The notes: generated from the sequence alone by a model not told the origin. A DNA stretch of 64,000 bases from Climacteris rufus (GCA_013398175.1 VZRZ01005355.1:259952-323951); one strand, 5' to 3'. Numbered from the stretch's first letter, positions 13,189 through 27,479 are shown. Made by a program: numbers and translations.

Positions 13189-13514
13189 CGGCGCGGCAAC
13201 ACAATGGGGCCCTCACAATGGGGGAGCCGCTCCTGCCTCCGGAACCGGCACCGCTCGCGGGTTTGGCTTCTTCTTCCTCTTCTGAGGAGGGTGAGGGGTG
13301 AGAGAGAGATGAGGCAGCAGCGGCGCGCAGGGCAAGAGTACTGCAAGGAGGACGGCTGCAGTCAACGCCTCACAGTGAAAATCTCCTTATTTTAGGCAGA
13401 TCCTACTTCTAAATATGCAAAGCAAAACCAAGTTCTACAGTTTTCCTCCTTAAATTTTTCCCTCTTTTAACTGGCTTACTTAAGTTTGGCCCCAAAGACA
13501 AATTAGCATAAAGA

Positions 13515-13993
13515 CCTTAGAGAAAAAAATGTCTTTATTATTAACCAGTTTTTTTTGCACTGGATTATGTGCCTATTGGCCCAGACCGCTAAATAACATC
13601 TACACAATGCTTCTTTCATGTTTCAAGAATTGAAAATAACTGTACAAGGTTAAAGTACAAAAGTACACAAGACAGTGGACACGAAATATCCATGTATGAG
13701 TTCATCCCATCTGCTGCTTGGTTTGAAAAGTAGAACTTTAACTAAAAAATACTGTCCTCCTCTAGTTCTGTCAAGTTTAATGGAAGTGGGTATAACCTGA
13801 TTACAACACTAACACCAGTATCACTAATCTGATATTTACAAAAAAATTGTATTTTTCAATAAATTAAAGTCAATGCAACACCCATGCAAGCTAGAATGCT
13901 AGCTTTTTGGTGAACAAGGACCCAACATGTGAACAAGAACCTTCCACAGTCCCAAACTTCAAAACTGCCTTTTTTTTTTTAATGTTTCCTTTT
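13515..13993 (-). other. RSRC2: RSRC2 3' untranslated region
   Basis: AT-rich sequence after the RSRC2 stop, with an AATAAA signal on the minus strand at 13533-13538. The predicted end is about 490 bases from the ZCCHC8 start codon, so the two genes sit head-to-tail with little space between them. Confidence 0.6.
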
Positions 13994-16900
13994 TCAAACT
14001 GCATCCATTCCTCGCATGGAAGATGTGAACCCCAATCCCATTCCTCTTTGTGTGTGAGTCTGTGATCTGGCCATTTCATACTGTGCATCCAGGTTTCTGA
14101 ACACCTCCTCCTGCTGCTTCAGGGTTTTGTAACTCTCCTCGTCCACAGAACTGCAGCCAGCTTCATCCTCACTCTGGAAACACAACACAAACATCAGCTC
14201 TGGCCAAGAATTCACAGACTGTGTCCTAAACAGGATTATTCTTTCAGTAATAAAAATTCAAGCATTTGGGTTTATTGCTGCAACATTCTAGTGCAGCTTT
14301 TCTCTCTCTGTCAAGAAACACACAGGCCTTTCCCAGTTTTTTTGAATTAAATTCAAATTTAGATGCTGCTTCTGAGCTCAATAAATATTTATCAATTAAC
14401 TACATCACGTAACTGAAAATCTTTACTGGTTAAGGTACACGCTAAAATACAAAGAGAAATAAGTATTCTTCAATTAATAAACTTAATTACATATTCAGAA
14501 TTCTTTACCTTAATGCCCATCAGTTTTCTGAATTTGACATTTTGGTCCTTGTTTCCAAAATTTAGTTTTTCCCATATTTCTGCAGATTGTGATTTATCCT
14601 GTTCAAGTTAAAAAAAAAAAAGAGATGTGTCACCTTTTTACATAAGATTCCATTAATAGATGGATTAATAATTCCAATAATACAGCAGCCAAGGAACAGC
14701 ATCAAAGATGAGCCCATTGTGTACCACAGCTGAAGTAAAAGGTTTCCAAGTCTGACATTGCTGCAGCATCCTCACAGAACTCTCTGTGAAGGAAGCCTAC
14801 CTAAGCACAGTGTTCAAAACAGAGCTGTGTTCCTTCTTTGGGCAGACTGCTCATTCCAAATGTTTGGAAGCCTTGTCAGAATTCAGGCAAAACAAATTTG
14901 TTTATTGCAATTAATACCCAGCACAATTCAGGAAGAACTGCCTAGAGAGCATTCAGGGTTCTGCTTCCCTCCCTTTTGCCTCCCATCAATGCCATGGGAA
15001 CCAGTTTGTTCCTCACATTTCCTGGAACAATCTGTGAGAAGCTAAGAGAGTTTGTTATATAACTGCTGCATGATGATAACCAGCCTAACAAACACTTCTC
15101 TAGCAGCAGTGTCCAAAGAATAAAAATACAAATATTAAAATGGCCATTTTTCCACAGTAGCAGCAGGCAAAAGCTGTATTCAAATCCAGGGATGTACTGA
15201 AAAAGCAACTGCCACAGGAGCCTTTTTTACTTCACTAATTACAAGGGCATTTGATACAGCATAGAAACCCTGAGGGCTGATTTGTATTGATGACTTTTGT
15301 TAGGGTTAAGAAGGCATTACTCTGCTTCTGAGAAGTTACCAGCAAAGTCTGCAGAGTTGTTTTTGAAATGTGGAGTTGGACAGAACACAACCACCATTAG
15401 AGAAATCTCCACAATCTCAGAAAGGAGCAGTCAGTTACAGATTCCACACCCTTGCCATCACTTTTCAGTAAACAGAGACCATCTACATTTGATGTTTAGC
15501 TGCAAGTTGTGGGTAAAGTGACAAAAAGATCCAACTATATCTCTGAAGCTTTATGACATTCAGGGTTTCCTTGAGTCTTGTCACAATCATTTGTCCTTAA
15601 GGACTAATTATCTCAGTCCTTTGACTCCTAAATCACAGAATATTCTGAGCTGGTAGGGACCCACAAGGATCAAAGTCCAACTCCTGGTTTTACTAAAATT
15701 TTACCTCAAGCTGATGGTAAAAGAGCAACTTCATAACCCATATGAAAGTAACTTTTTCCTGGAAATAACACTAACCAGCACCCTTAAACTGAGTGCAAGA
15801 TATTCCCAACCAAGTTCATGAAGGTGAGAAAAGCCAACATTACCCCTTCCTTTTTGCCTTGCCAAAGCATCTTCCGCTTCTTCTCTTGCTCGGCGAATTT
15901 CATGGGGTTCACTGCTGCTGGGTTGTAATAGCTGGGAACAGCTATTCCAGTCTCTGCCAGTGCCTTGGCCTGGAGTGCTGCCATCTGAGCTGCCATGGCA
16001 ATCTGAGGGGTCACTTGTGTTCCTGATGCCAGCAGAGCAGCGACGTTGATGACGGAGCCTCCCGTGGCCGCGGCCGCTGGGGAACAAAGGGAGCTTGCTA
16101 CAAACAAGTTGGGACTTTGGGGAGAAAAGCCCCACCCCACCAAACAAAAAAGCCCAAACCCTCAAGCACTTCCCTTCAATAGAAGCTGAAAATGCACAAA
16201 TAACAAGTGCAAGATAAAATACACGTGATTTGGAAATGAAGGAACACATCTCCAGTAGTTTTAGTAAAACAGAAGTGAAACTCATGCACCCTGTGGTTCT
16301 AAATACCCCTGAGCAAGTAACAGTCCAATGGCCATCACAAAATCATCTAACAGCCCAACATACCACATTCTTCTTGTACACTCAGCAAGTGATAAGAAAT
16401 CCTAATTGTTTTTGTTGGGGTTCTGTATTTCTCATTTTTGTTTCACTTTTCTTCATTTTTATTTTAACATTTCCTAGTTCTCACTGTGTTTCTTACCAAC
16501 AATTACAGAAAGATAACCTGCCCATCTGATGGACAGGACTGCAACACTCCTGTAACACAAGGCTGCTCCATCTTGCACTCACACCACTGTTCAGGAATTA
16601 CTCTAACACACATGGACTACCTGCAGCCATTTCCTGTTGCTTCTGTTTTTCAACCATTTCCTTCTCTCTCTGTTCTTGCAGTTTCTTCGCTCTTTCCAGT
16701 CTAGAAGCACAGGAAAATAAAAACATTTAGATGTGCAAAATCACCATCAGGAGCTTATTCCTGCCACATATGACTAAAATCACCATTTCTGACCTTCTGG
16801 CTAAAGCTTCCTGTGCATCCATAGCCGTGTTCCGTCCCCGGAAAGGCGGCGGGCTGGGGCTCCGGCTGTGGCTCCTGCTGAACCTCCGCGGCTTTTCCAT

Positions 16901-19900
16901 TCTCTTCTTTCTCTCTCTGTAACCAAATTTAACAGTTGCTACAACAATGAAGGTACATAACAGAACATTTCATAAAGTATTTGATCACAGCACTGAACAT
17001 CTGTTTTATGATTCATTAGGAGAACTCTCAAGAGCAGCTTTCACAGAGTTTATACCACAGCAGTAGAACAGTTGCCTTGTGATAACACAGAGCTAAAACT
17101 GAAGGTTTCCAGCTGGAACAGAATGTCCAGTCCTGAGTATTCATTTACCCTCTTATACTTCATGTTTAGAACAAATAGATCTGCTCTAAAGAGATTCTAA
17201 ATCCTTAGAAAAACCATCCAGTTTCTGGTAAAGTCAATTGCAAGAGAAGGTGAATGAATCAAGCTAGAAGGATGCTTTAAAACCATAAGAGACCTCAAAG
17301 CACTGTAATTATGTTAATAATGAGCATGAAGAGGCCCAATTTAAAAAGTGGAATAGTACTTCAGGAAATTACTATTACTCTCCCCTCTGTATACTCTTGC
17401 CTAAATGTGCTTTGGAAAACTGAGGGAGTCTACCAAGCTGAATTTGTGATTTGTCTTGGGTTTCTCTTGAGAAGACTGTCCTGTGCAGAGAACTCTGAAG
17501 CATGCATTACCTGGAGCATGACCATCTGAAAAGAACCCAGTTAAAAAAATATTTTTAAGCAAAATACCAAAATGTTCAGTTCAATTCTTTGTTAGTAACC
17601 TTCTCCCCCACCTCCTTCCAAGCAAGAGTCACTCTTAGGACATCTACGTCTAATTCCATCTGAACAACAGCTACTCAAAACACACATAAAAAGTGTTATT
17701 AGCAGCAGTTCTCTGTGCCAGGATCATCAATATTTACAGTACAAGAGATAAGGGTTTATCCCAGTTTGAGCCTCTGACACTGGTGTTTCAAACAAAGTTG
17801 TCATAGATACTGGAAGTGTTTAACAAGGCTTAATTTACAGGAGGTATCACTCACATTTTTCCCAGATTTGCCATAAACAGTAAGTTGAGATGCACAAAGG
17901 TGTTTCTGCAATTTTTTATCTTAAATGTTATTATCATTAATTTGGGGTAACAGCTAACTGGGGATAATGGCTAACTTGACAACAGCCACCTTCCATGGCA
18001 CTCAGCTATTCTCTTCTGTTTGCAACCTGGGCAGCATCTACAAACGTCATGAAATGCAGACTGAAGTCACAAAAAGATGCTTGTTTACATGACAAATCTG
18101 GTGGAATACAAAGGAGGCAAGACATCTTTTCAGATAAGATGACCAGATGCAGATTCAGGCACTGGGAAGTGACAGATCTGCATTCCTGAGATAAGAAATA
18201 ATGCATGTTCCAAAGATACCTTCATTTTTCCCCTGCTGACTATTGTTGTTTGGTCTTGTCTTTGGCCTGATGCTTTAACTGCACCGATAAACATCAAGGA
18301 AATAAATATCTGAGCTTTTGTATTTAAGTATTTCCATTTGAAACAAGCAGTTGGTGTCATGTTTTCCACCTAGCATTTAATCAGAGCCCCAGCACGAAAG
18401 AACTGCCAGGAAGGTCTAATGCTCACAGAACAAAAAGATTGGTTGAAATGCCAGTGAGGACAAATCACTTGAAAATCTGAGCTTGAGGTTATGTAAAGAA
18501 CCAGCAAGAGAAGGTCAAGCTCTGCTATTTACAAATGCTTCTGTCACAGCCTGCTCACTGTAACACAACAAATAGTGCATGTCAGGAATGAGGGAAGTCA
18601 TTTCCCAGTTGAGTTTTAACAGGGTAGGTTTCCACATCATCTTTATCTGGCTTGTGCAGAGTTTTCCTTGAGGCTTGCCCTGTAAGTCTCTTTCTTTTCC
18701 AGGCTTTGTCTGAGCCCAGAATTTGATAAGTGTTCTAGCTCCTGATAAAAAGGACTTATGTTTCCCTTACTTTCATTCTCTAGGATTTCTAAGACAAAAA
18801 CAGTACTTAAAAGGATTCTTGCAATATGTCCACCAGTATCCAACAGGCCTGTTTCCAGTTGAGGAAATTCCTAAGCTCTAACTATCCCTTACTTTTTGTT
18901 CCCACATTTGATGTTCTGTTTCAGGTAATCTGAATTCCACTGCAGAAGCAAAAAGCTATTCTGGGACGTGATGTTTTCATGGAGCCATTAAACACACTGT
19001 TCAAAGTGACTTTTAAACACAGTCAGTGCACATTATCTGCAGTAACCGGAAAAAATGGGCAGCTGAAGCACAAAATGCTGCAGGTGGATTAAAGACCATT
19101 AAATGTAACGTGTACCAAGTGCAGACCCAGCTCTACTCACCCCAGCTCAGATTTTGGTAGAAAGTGCATGTCAAAATAAAATATGACACAAACCACTTAA
19201 CTGAACTACTTCTTCAGCAAGGTCAGTCTTCTGAACAGTTTCACAGGTGATGTTGCAGCATTACACACGTGTGATAGATTGTTAAGTCTCCAGTGATCCA
19301 CTGTAATGCTGAGTAGTCATAACCAGCCACAGGGCAATTTAAAATATTCTGGTGAAAATGCTACTAAGAGAACTGGAACGCTGTCAACACTTTTTGGGAG
19401 CTCTGGAGGGACACTGATTTGCATTCAAACTACTTTCAGGAAAACATCTGTAGTAGTCATTAAGTTGTCATTAAGCTTTGCCATTGAGAAAATCCTACAG
19501 GGCATTAAGAATGCAAAGGTAATACAGAGACTCAAACTCCACACCAAAACACTGCATGATTTATCAGTACTGGAAAACATTAACTTCTACACACGATGAA
19601 AATGTCAACTCCAGCATATTCCAGGTGAGGTATTTTCATACTCATTTCATTCTCAACTCTTGTCAAACAGACCCAGACCAAGCCAGCATGCGTGTAGATT
19701 AAGTGCTTCTACAATTTAAGGAAGAAATTGAAGCACTCAGGGAGAAAATTTAACATAATAAATGTTCTCAAGTTGAACTTGAACAGAGGAGTTGGTAATC
19801 ACTAACACTGAAGAGTACATTCAGATCAGAAATAATCCAACTGAACCAAAATGCACCTTTACCACCACACCAACTGCGCCACCTCACAGAAAAATTAAGT

Positions 19901-22900
19901 TAACTCTGGGGAGATGATCAGAGCTAGCTTCTTATCTGTGTATCTGCTCTGCCAGTCAGTGATTCCCAGTTAAATTTTTCCTTTCTAATGTGCACACAAA
20001 CTGAAGGGATGAACACAGCAGTATGCCAACCACACTACTACTGTATTCAACACAGGAAACGGTCACCTGTATCTTGTTGCTCAGTCCTTCCACTGAAATA
20101 CTGTTGCTAACAAGAAATCACTCTATGAAAAGCCAAGAGTTTGATCACTTTGACTGTCTGGGGCAGGTTTTCTGTAAGGGTAAGCAAACCACTCAGTCCT
20201 TCACCCACTCTATCAGCAGAGCTGAGAAAAGGCCAAACACGTTCAGCTGCACTCAACGGACATAAACTGGCAAACCCATCACATGAGCCAACCACAGAAC
20301 ATTCAACCAAGTATATGGAGGGTACCACTTACCTGCTTCTGCTCCTAGTTCTGCTTTTACTTCTGCTTCTGTGCCTGTGTCTGGACCTTGACCTGGAGCG
20401 AGATCTGATGCGCCGCTTTCTCTCTCTGCTGCGAGATCGCGATTTCTTCCTGTCCCGACTTCTACTGCGGTGACGCCTGAAACACAGGGCCCAAATCCTT
20501 ACACATCCTCCTGGCAAATGCAGCTTCTGCTTCAGGGCTTACACAGGGCTTTGGCACCACAGGGCAAAATGCAGCAGGCAGGGCGAGGAGACCTGCAAGC
20601 TACACATGGAAATGCTCCTGCCTTGAACAGGTCAGGCTGGAAGTCTAAGGGATGAAAAGGGGAAGGGACCAAACCCCACCAGCAGCCACAACATCCCAGT
20701 TACACACTTTATGTCAATAATCACACTCAGCAAAACTGCTATTTTCAGTTGTTCATTAAAGTGCACTTCTCAAATAAATACAAAGCCAAACGAATCTGAT
20801 GCAGGAGTCTTAAATCCAAGGCAACAAAACCCTGTTGCCCACCACTGCATTCCCAGACCTTTGGGAAGAGATGCCCAAGCTCCAGCTTGTGAGGCACGTG
20901 CAGTCCCTCAGCCTGGCATCAGCTGAAGCTTGTTCCTTGCTGCCCTGTTTGTTGCAGATCCCTCAGCCACAAGGGGAGAAGTTCTGCTGGCAGCAGCCTG
21001 TTTGTCCAGGCAATTTTCCTAGCCTCAGAACGTGCTGAGTGGGCTACCAGGCAAGGAGCATTGGCCAGCACTGCCTCTGGGGAAGCTTGTGATTTAGGAG
21101 GTAACAGCCAAGTCACTGCTAAGGTGTATTTGCTTTCCTGTCACTGACAATAGGGTGCATTTAGTATTTTGTTTATATTTTCTATACCAATTATAAACAT
21201 GAGACATGTCCCCTATATAAAGCCTTAAGAGATATTTTGTACTTTTACTCAGAACCAGTCTGCAAAACAAGTACCAGCAAATGCACTGCCCCATGCAAAC
21301 TGAACCATGCAACAGACACTGATGCTTTACACCAGGTCAGGACTGAATTCAGCTGCACTCCAGAAGGCTACAGTAATTCCAAACGTGGTTTTTGGAAATA
21401 CACTCACAGAATAATCACATACAACTTACCTTTCCCTAGACCTGGATCTTGAATGACTCCTCCCTCTGGATGACTTCCTCTCTTTGCGTTTGTGTCTCTC
21501 CTCACCATTTTCAGATGAATTTAGGCTATCTCTTCCCTTGTCAGAAGAATGCTCTTTGTCATTGTGGTCTTCAGATTTGTGCTTCTTGGAGGACTTCTCT
21601 TTGGATTCGTGTCTTCTTGCCTGTTTTAAGAAGAAGTTGGTTCTTTCAGGAAAATAGTGCAACAAAGAGAGTTAGTATGGGTATCAGAAGATAAAAATGA
21701 TAAGTTGTGATGCAACATTAGTAACCTTAGGAGTGAGACTCAATCATGAGCCATGGCTGCTTTACCTAATGCCACCAACTACCCAAAGTTGCAAATGCTC
21801 ACTACTATTTTATCCCCTTTTCCCTCCTCCCCACTGTCTACAAAGGATTTCTAAAGTAACCATCAAGGTATCTTTACAGCGCTTCCAAAGAAGACTTCAC
21901 AGCATTGTAACAAAAACCCTGTTATTTTCAGTTACTGTCTCCATTCCAAGCAGCTAAGTACCTAACTTAGAGAACCTGACAATTTATGAATATGCATATA
22001 AACACATTTGCAGTGACTATTTAATATTTGACTGAGCCTTCCTTGTAGAAAGTTACCAAATCCACACACAGTTGCAGACATACTATTTTGCTTTTAGAAC
22101 TAAAAAAATTTTCTAGTCATTATTGGGTAAGTAACTTTAGAGCAAAACTCTCTTCAGTCTGTAACTTCCAACAGTTTTTAAAAAGCAAAGTAAATTTCTT
22201 GGCTGACATCCCATTTTTAGTATTTCAAACTAACATGCATCACTCAGGCTTCCCACAGTAGTTTTAAATTACAGATCTGCTGCTCCACTATACTGCAATT
22301 CCTTCCTGCAGTGATTCTTAAAAAAAAAAAAAAAAAGGATTCCTTTTTATAGCTGCAATGCCAAAAATATTTAGCAAGGTCAGGCCTGATTTTTGCCAGT
22401 GCTTTCCTTAGAGACCAAGTCGTGACATCAACACCCTTTCTTAATATATCCAGTGTGTTTTGAAACCTTCCTAGCACAAAAGCACAGCCCATTTCAGCCC
22501 TATGTTTAAATAATGTCCTTTTCAAGTCACAAATTAAGCATGATGCATTCATTTTAGATCAACTCAAATTATTCACAAGTTGTTTGTTTGGTTTCCTTGC
22601 TTATCTAAATCTGTTAACTACACATAAAACCTTTTCTACAATCAGAACTCTCCCTCAGCTCTGGAGAAGATGCTATAATTAGCTTATACCCACTTGCCCA
22701 AGCCTTTCCAACTCCTTATTAATATGCATCCATTTCTAAATATATTTGATTATAGTTATTCAAGTAAACAAGAACATTAAATAATTTTCCTGCTTTTACA
22801 GTATTTTATTCTTAACTTCTTTAATAACCAGTTGTTACACAGAAACACACTAATTTTAAGTATTATGTTTATCTAAGTAGCTGTTCTCATATACATATTA

Positions 22901-24963
22901 AGAAGAATGACTCATATTCAGGATTTAGTCTACAAACAGAGCCTAATCTTGCAAATGAGTGACAACAGCACATTTACTGTGAGACATCATTTCTCATCTG
23001 TTCACTCTGTGAAACTTAAAAGCTGCTAAATGAATTGTGTAAGAGTAGCTCCAACAGCCTGGCCAAACACTGCACAGGATTTTCAGCGCTTTGTTCTTTA
23101 ATCATTAAACAGAGTCTTAGAAAACTTTTTTTAAATCACATTTTTCAGACACACACTTAGTAATAACACCACCATTATATCCCATAACGGATTTAAGATA
23201 TTTTTAAGGGAAATATGAGTTTGAATGACTAATAGTTACCTTATCATGAAGTAGGCTTATAATTTTGCTATCTGAGTCTGCAGCGTCTTCAGTTCAGTCT
23301 CTTCGCGCATTAGCACGCTGAGTATGATTTATTATAGAAATGTTATCATGTGAGCTAAACAAGATATTATTCAATTTCACAAAAACTCGCCTAGATTTTT
23401 CTTTTTCTTTCCTCCTTTTTTTTTTTTTTTTAACAGAGCTTCCATTGGGATGGGGGAAGGAGAAGTTCCTGACCCGGGTTTGAAGTTTAAAGTCCCTCAG
23501 CTGTCCCAGCCTATTGCCCCACATGGCTTAAGCTTCTTTATGACTATTTTGATGCTCCTGCTTTGCTTGTTTCAGCTCTTCTCTGCTGTGTGAGCCAGTT
23601 ATTTTTAAGGCATTATTGATGCTGTCTCTTCTCACTCCCCTATATATTCACACACACACACACATTTCTTTATTTTAAGAGACAGCCCTCTGAAATTTTT
23701 GCTGCTACTGTCACATTTCCAGCTGACTCAGCTTGTTTGTCAAGCTCTGACAGCCTTTACAATTAAAGGATGCAGTGAACAGAGCTCAGTCAGGTGGGGA
23801 ATTATTTTTAATATACTTAAGTAGACAGGTATGTATTACTGAAAGTCCTGAACACTGGCCAGGAACAAAGCCACCCAAGGTTTTTGGATAATGGAAGCTC
23901 TGTGAAAGTCATCAAGAACACCATTCTACTTCTCCACATGAACTCTTTCTTTTGGCTGTTTCCACAAAAATAAAAAAAAAAGAAAGAAATTAAGTTACTA
24001 GTTTCTGAAAACATTTGGCTATAAAACTATTACCTTGTCAACATGATGGCTGCAATCATGCTTCACTATGAAAGGATCTCCATATCCATTTTTAAGCTTA
24101 AAGTTTTCAATTCCTTGTACTTACCATACAGTCATTTATACAGGTTTACACATTTGTGCATTACTACAAGATACTTTTTAAGATGTACAATTACCTAAAC
24201 GCTACAAAGTGTTAATTACCTCTTTGCTTCTGCTCCGGCTTCTGTGTTTTCTTCCTTCAGTATCTGGAGAAGAAAGCATTTACTGTCATTTACCAAGTAA
24301 AAGAGGAGATCACCTGGCTATAATCTTTCTAGCTCCTTTCAGTTATTCCACCCCTTAAAGTCAAAAAAACAAACAGCACTATTTGAGTATCTGGCTCTTA
24401 GTTCCAGTTCTTTGCATTTATTTAAGCTCTGAAAGTGAAAAACTAACCCAGTCATATTCTTCTGCCAGGTAACCTTATTCTTGTTACAACCATGCAAAAT
24501 TATCCCAGTCTAAGTTTATCTAATCAAAATGAAACAAAAGAGTACAGTTTCCTATTTCTAAAAGTAGAAGAGTACAGTTTCCTATGTCTCACTGTGCCTC
24601 CTCTCAACACTGACAAGACCTTTTTCCTCACAAGTTTCAATATTTAAGATACAAACCCCAAATGAGTAGTTTAATTTTGTTTTCCCAATTCTAGCAAGGT
24701 ACTAGAGCTAAGTCTGTGATTTTTTTCAAAACTGCTTCAGAGAGAACTCAGTTCTACAGGCAGACTCCAGACACTACTGAGCAATTTGCTTCCATCAATC
24801 CCATACCTGACTTCCTTCTTCTTTCCCTTGACCGTGAGCGTGATCTTGAGTAATGATGCTTTGATGTTCTGGGAGAACTGGAGGCATCTGATTGTTCCTT
24901 TTTCTTCTCTCTTTCTGGAGAGGATTTTTCTGGGACTACTCCATCTCGTTCTGTATCACTACC
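13994..24963 (-). CDS. RSRC2: Arginine/serine-rich coiled-coil protein 2, 9 visible coding exons, 5' end missing
   Basis: RSRC2 is a nuclear RS-rich protein; a role in RNA processing is assumed from its RS domain. Exons in gene order: 24807-24963, 24220-24263, 21430-21620, 20333-20476, 16794-16916, 16621-16700, 15844-16076, 14509-14598, 13994-14173. Phases join and give 413 aa plus stop; the human protein is 434. Exon order gives an acidic/serine start (SDTERDGVVPEK), a K/E-rich part (HESKEKSSKKHKSED), the RS domain (RSRSRSRSRHRHRSRS), an arginine-rich PSPPPFRGRNTAMDAQEAL segment, a coiled coil (LERAKKLQEQREKEMVEKQK), an alanine-rich ALLASGTQVTPQIAMAAQMA block, and the conserved tail MGLGFTSSMRGMDAV. 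The first exon, only a few codons in human, is not visible and probably lies in or beside the gap at 27788-28453. The RS repeats are fewer than in human. Confidence 0.94.
15631..15690 (-). mobile_element. CR1-type LINE tail fragment
   Basis: AATCACAGAATATTCTGAGC followed by TGGTAGGGACC and AAAGTCCAACTCC is a diverged reverse complement of the avian CR1 3' end. It lies in an RSRC2 intron. Confidence 0.6.
16917..20332 (-). other. RSRC2 intron, 3.4 kb
   Basis: The interval between the exons at 20333-20476 and 16794-16916. I see no conserved exon, RNA gene or clear transposon tail in it. Open frames here are short and lack splice signals with continuity. Confidence 0.6.
21621..24219 (-). other. 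RSRC2 intron, 2.6 kb
   Basis: Intron between the 24220-24263 and 21430-21620 exons. It holds homopolymer runs at about 22321-22336 and 23419-23432 and a short CA repeat at 23651-23664. Nothing else recognised. Confidence 0.6.
23651..23664 (+). repeat. Short CA microsatellite
   Basis: Seven or eight CA units in an RSRC2 intron. Confidence 0.7.
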
Positions 24964-27420
24964 CTACACATGAGGACAGAATGTTTAAAAAACAGAAGCT
25001 TAGGACTGAAGATCTAGGAAAAACTATTTACCTCATACTTCCTCTGAAAATAAATCTGATTTTTTTTTTTCTGTAAAGACAATGTTGTGAGCAGCCACTC
25101 CATAGTTAGGCAACAGCTTGATAGACTTGCTTTGAACTGTGTAACTGCATACAGATTGATTTTTCAAGAGTTTAATAGAGAACTGACATAAAGTACCATT
25201 TTTCTCTCTCACTACATTAAACTGTACTTGACTTTTTCCATGTACTTTTGGAAGTACCAGTAACACCAAACTCTGCTGCAGTTTTCTGTAAATGGTGTTT
25301 GCAGGTCAGTCACCTTTTAGCATTTCCATGACCATGATTCCTTAAGGTCAATGCTGTCCCAACAGATCCAAGTGACCTCACAAGTTCAGGCATTACTGAG
25401 GCCAGCACAAAATCCCCACAGTGTTTTGAGGCATGGAATAAACTCTGAAGAGAAATGCAATGAGGTGCATTCTATTAGTGTTAGATACCCAACTCTGGAA
25501 TGAGGAAACACCTCAACAGTATCTCCATACAAAAATATTTATTTGTATGAGAGCACATACAGGTCACACCTGTTCCCACAATATCACATTTTTCTTAGAT
25601 AATAAAAAATGAGATCTTCTCTCCATTCCTTCTAAACCTTGATCTAGGAGGACTAAACCCAAAAACTGATCCTGTGGAATCAAGACACTTTGTGACTCGG
25701 TCTGTGAGAGGTGAATGAGTCCAACTGCTGTACAATGCCCTGAAAGGAACAGATGAAAAAGGACCCCCTGAAAAGGTGAATGTGCTCCCATTAATGCCTT
25801 TACAGCTTCCCTGCTCTCTCCTGCTCTGATCACCTCAGTGCCAGTCCTAATCAAACCTTCTGAACATGTGTGGCTGCACAAGATGTCACCAAGGACAGCA
25901 TCTGGCCCAGAAATGCTGTTCAGGAAGAGAATTCAGTGTAGCAGAGGACTGGAAGTTCCAGTTTTCCACCAGCTGCAAGTGGTAGAACAGTTTGCTAACT
26001 GACAAGACGTGTGAAAACCTCTCAAATGTTTACTTAGATCCATTATTTTGAAAAGAAAGCAGCTACTTTTTCTTAAACCACAACAGGTATTACAGATTGC
26101 CATTAATATTTTGTGTATTAATGGCAGACTTTCTTCATCACATGCTACAGGTAAATATTTGGATTTAAATTTCAGTTACTACTGTTTAGTCTGGCCAATT
26201 CTTTATTAACTTCTACAGATAAATTTCACTTTCAGACATGAAGCAGCTGTTCATATCTCCATGTGTATGGCAAACACTTACCTAGCTCAGCAGTGAGAGC
26301 TTAAAATTGTAGCTGCAGCAGAGCTTTGTAGTCTCAGGGACACTTTATTATTGATTCATCTCACCCTGCAACTTCAGGACATTAAAGAGCAGGAACTGAC
26401 TCCCCTCTTGGTGAACTCAGCCATCACAATTCCTGGCATTCCACATCCATCCATCATCTGCTTATCTACACCTCCCCTCCTTCTCAGTCCCTCCCTTCCT
26501 CATCTAAGACTCAGCTAAGAACAAGCTTCAAATGAAATTTTGAGTTTTGTATAAATTTGCATTTTGAAGTTACTTGAGAAGAACGAGAATAACACCTCAG
26601 AGTGCAAATTAACTGGGATTTAAAACACATTATCCAAACGGAGCCCACTGCCACATTTTCCAAGGCTACCAAGCTCATTATTGACACAGTGCTGCTCATT
26701 AGTGCCCTTGTGCTCTGCACCCGAGGGAAATCTCTGTGCTACAAAAAAAAAAAAACAAAAAAAACCCCAAAACAGCAATAAAAAAGCTCACAGAATTCAG
26801 TGAGATTATTCTCAGTTCTTACATTGGCCACAGGCTCAGCGTTACCTTGAACAAGCCCCTCACCCACACTTCAGAGAAACCTCTAAATATAGCAGTGCCT
26901 TTAATCACAGGTACATAATTAAAGTCTTTTTACAGAATAATGTATCTTATTCTTAACAGGTTAAGTTATATAACAAAAAATTTTTGAAAATGGATTAATT
27001 TTAACCAGAAGTTTACAGTCCCCATGTTGTGTTTCACCACTTGTCAAACTTTCAAGACCAGAATTTTAACTACCAGACTAAGCACCATAAAAGGCTTAAA
27101 AGTCAGCTTTGAAAAATTTTATCACTTTCAAGCCCGTTTTGTTCGTTGGTTTGGGGCTTGTTTGTTTGTTTTTCACTCGAACATATTTAGTAACTTTTGA
27201 AAAAATTAACCAAGTGAGATTTGGAAAGTCTTTGATAACTCTGGCTTATTCCTCCTTCCAATTATGCCTCAAACACCTTTATACGTTACCAGATCACAAA
27301 ATATTTTCAGAAAGACAAAGCTACACCTTTAGACACGGCCTGAACATAAAGAACAGTGGTAACTACAGAGTAGAAGCGTTTCCCATCTATATTAATAATA
27401 AAAAACAGGATGAGAGCTAA
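24964..27420 (-). other. RSRC2 first intron (most of it)
   Basis: AT-rich sequence upstream of the second coding exon of RSRC2. I see no additional exon. A poly-A run lies at about 26743-26765. The intron should continue into the CpG-rich block at 27480-27787. Confidence 0.5.
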
Positions 27421-27479
27421 TTAATTGAATGCATAAAGACCTGTGGCCAAACACAAATAAAAGGGCGAAGAAAAGTAGA

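Larger units (their letters stand above)
12864..13300 (-). promoter_or_regulatory. ZCCHC8 CpG-island promoter
   Basis: The sequence from about 12520 to 13290 is strongly GC- and CpG-rich and has no TATA box. A YY1-type motif (CAAGATGGCGGC, minus strand) overlaps the ZCCHC8 start codon near 13017-13030. Upstream is a near-perfect ZNF143/SBS-type motif, ACTACAAGTCCCAGCATGC at 13107-13125, and a second diverged inverted copy at 13170-13188. Several long reading frames cross this island on both strands, but they only reflect its base composition. Confidence 0.7.

Noticed and set aside
12453..13216. Long overlapping reading frames (200-265 codons) on both strands of the ZCCHC8 CpG island
   Set aside because: High GC content removes stop codons. 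They run through the ZCCHC8 intron 1 donor, and only 12864-13026 fits the ortholog.
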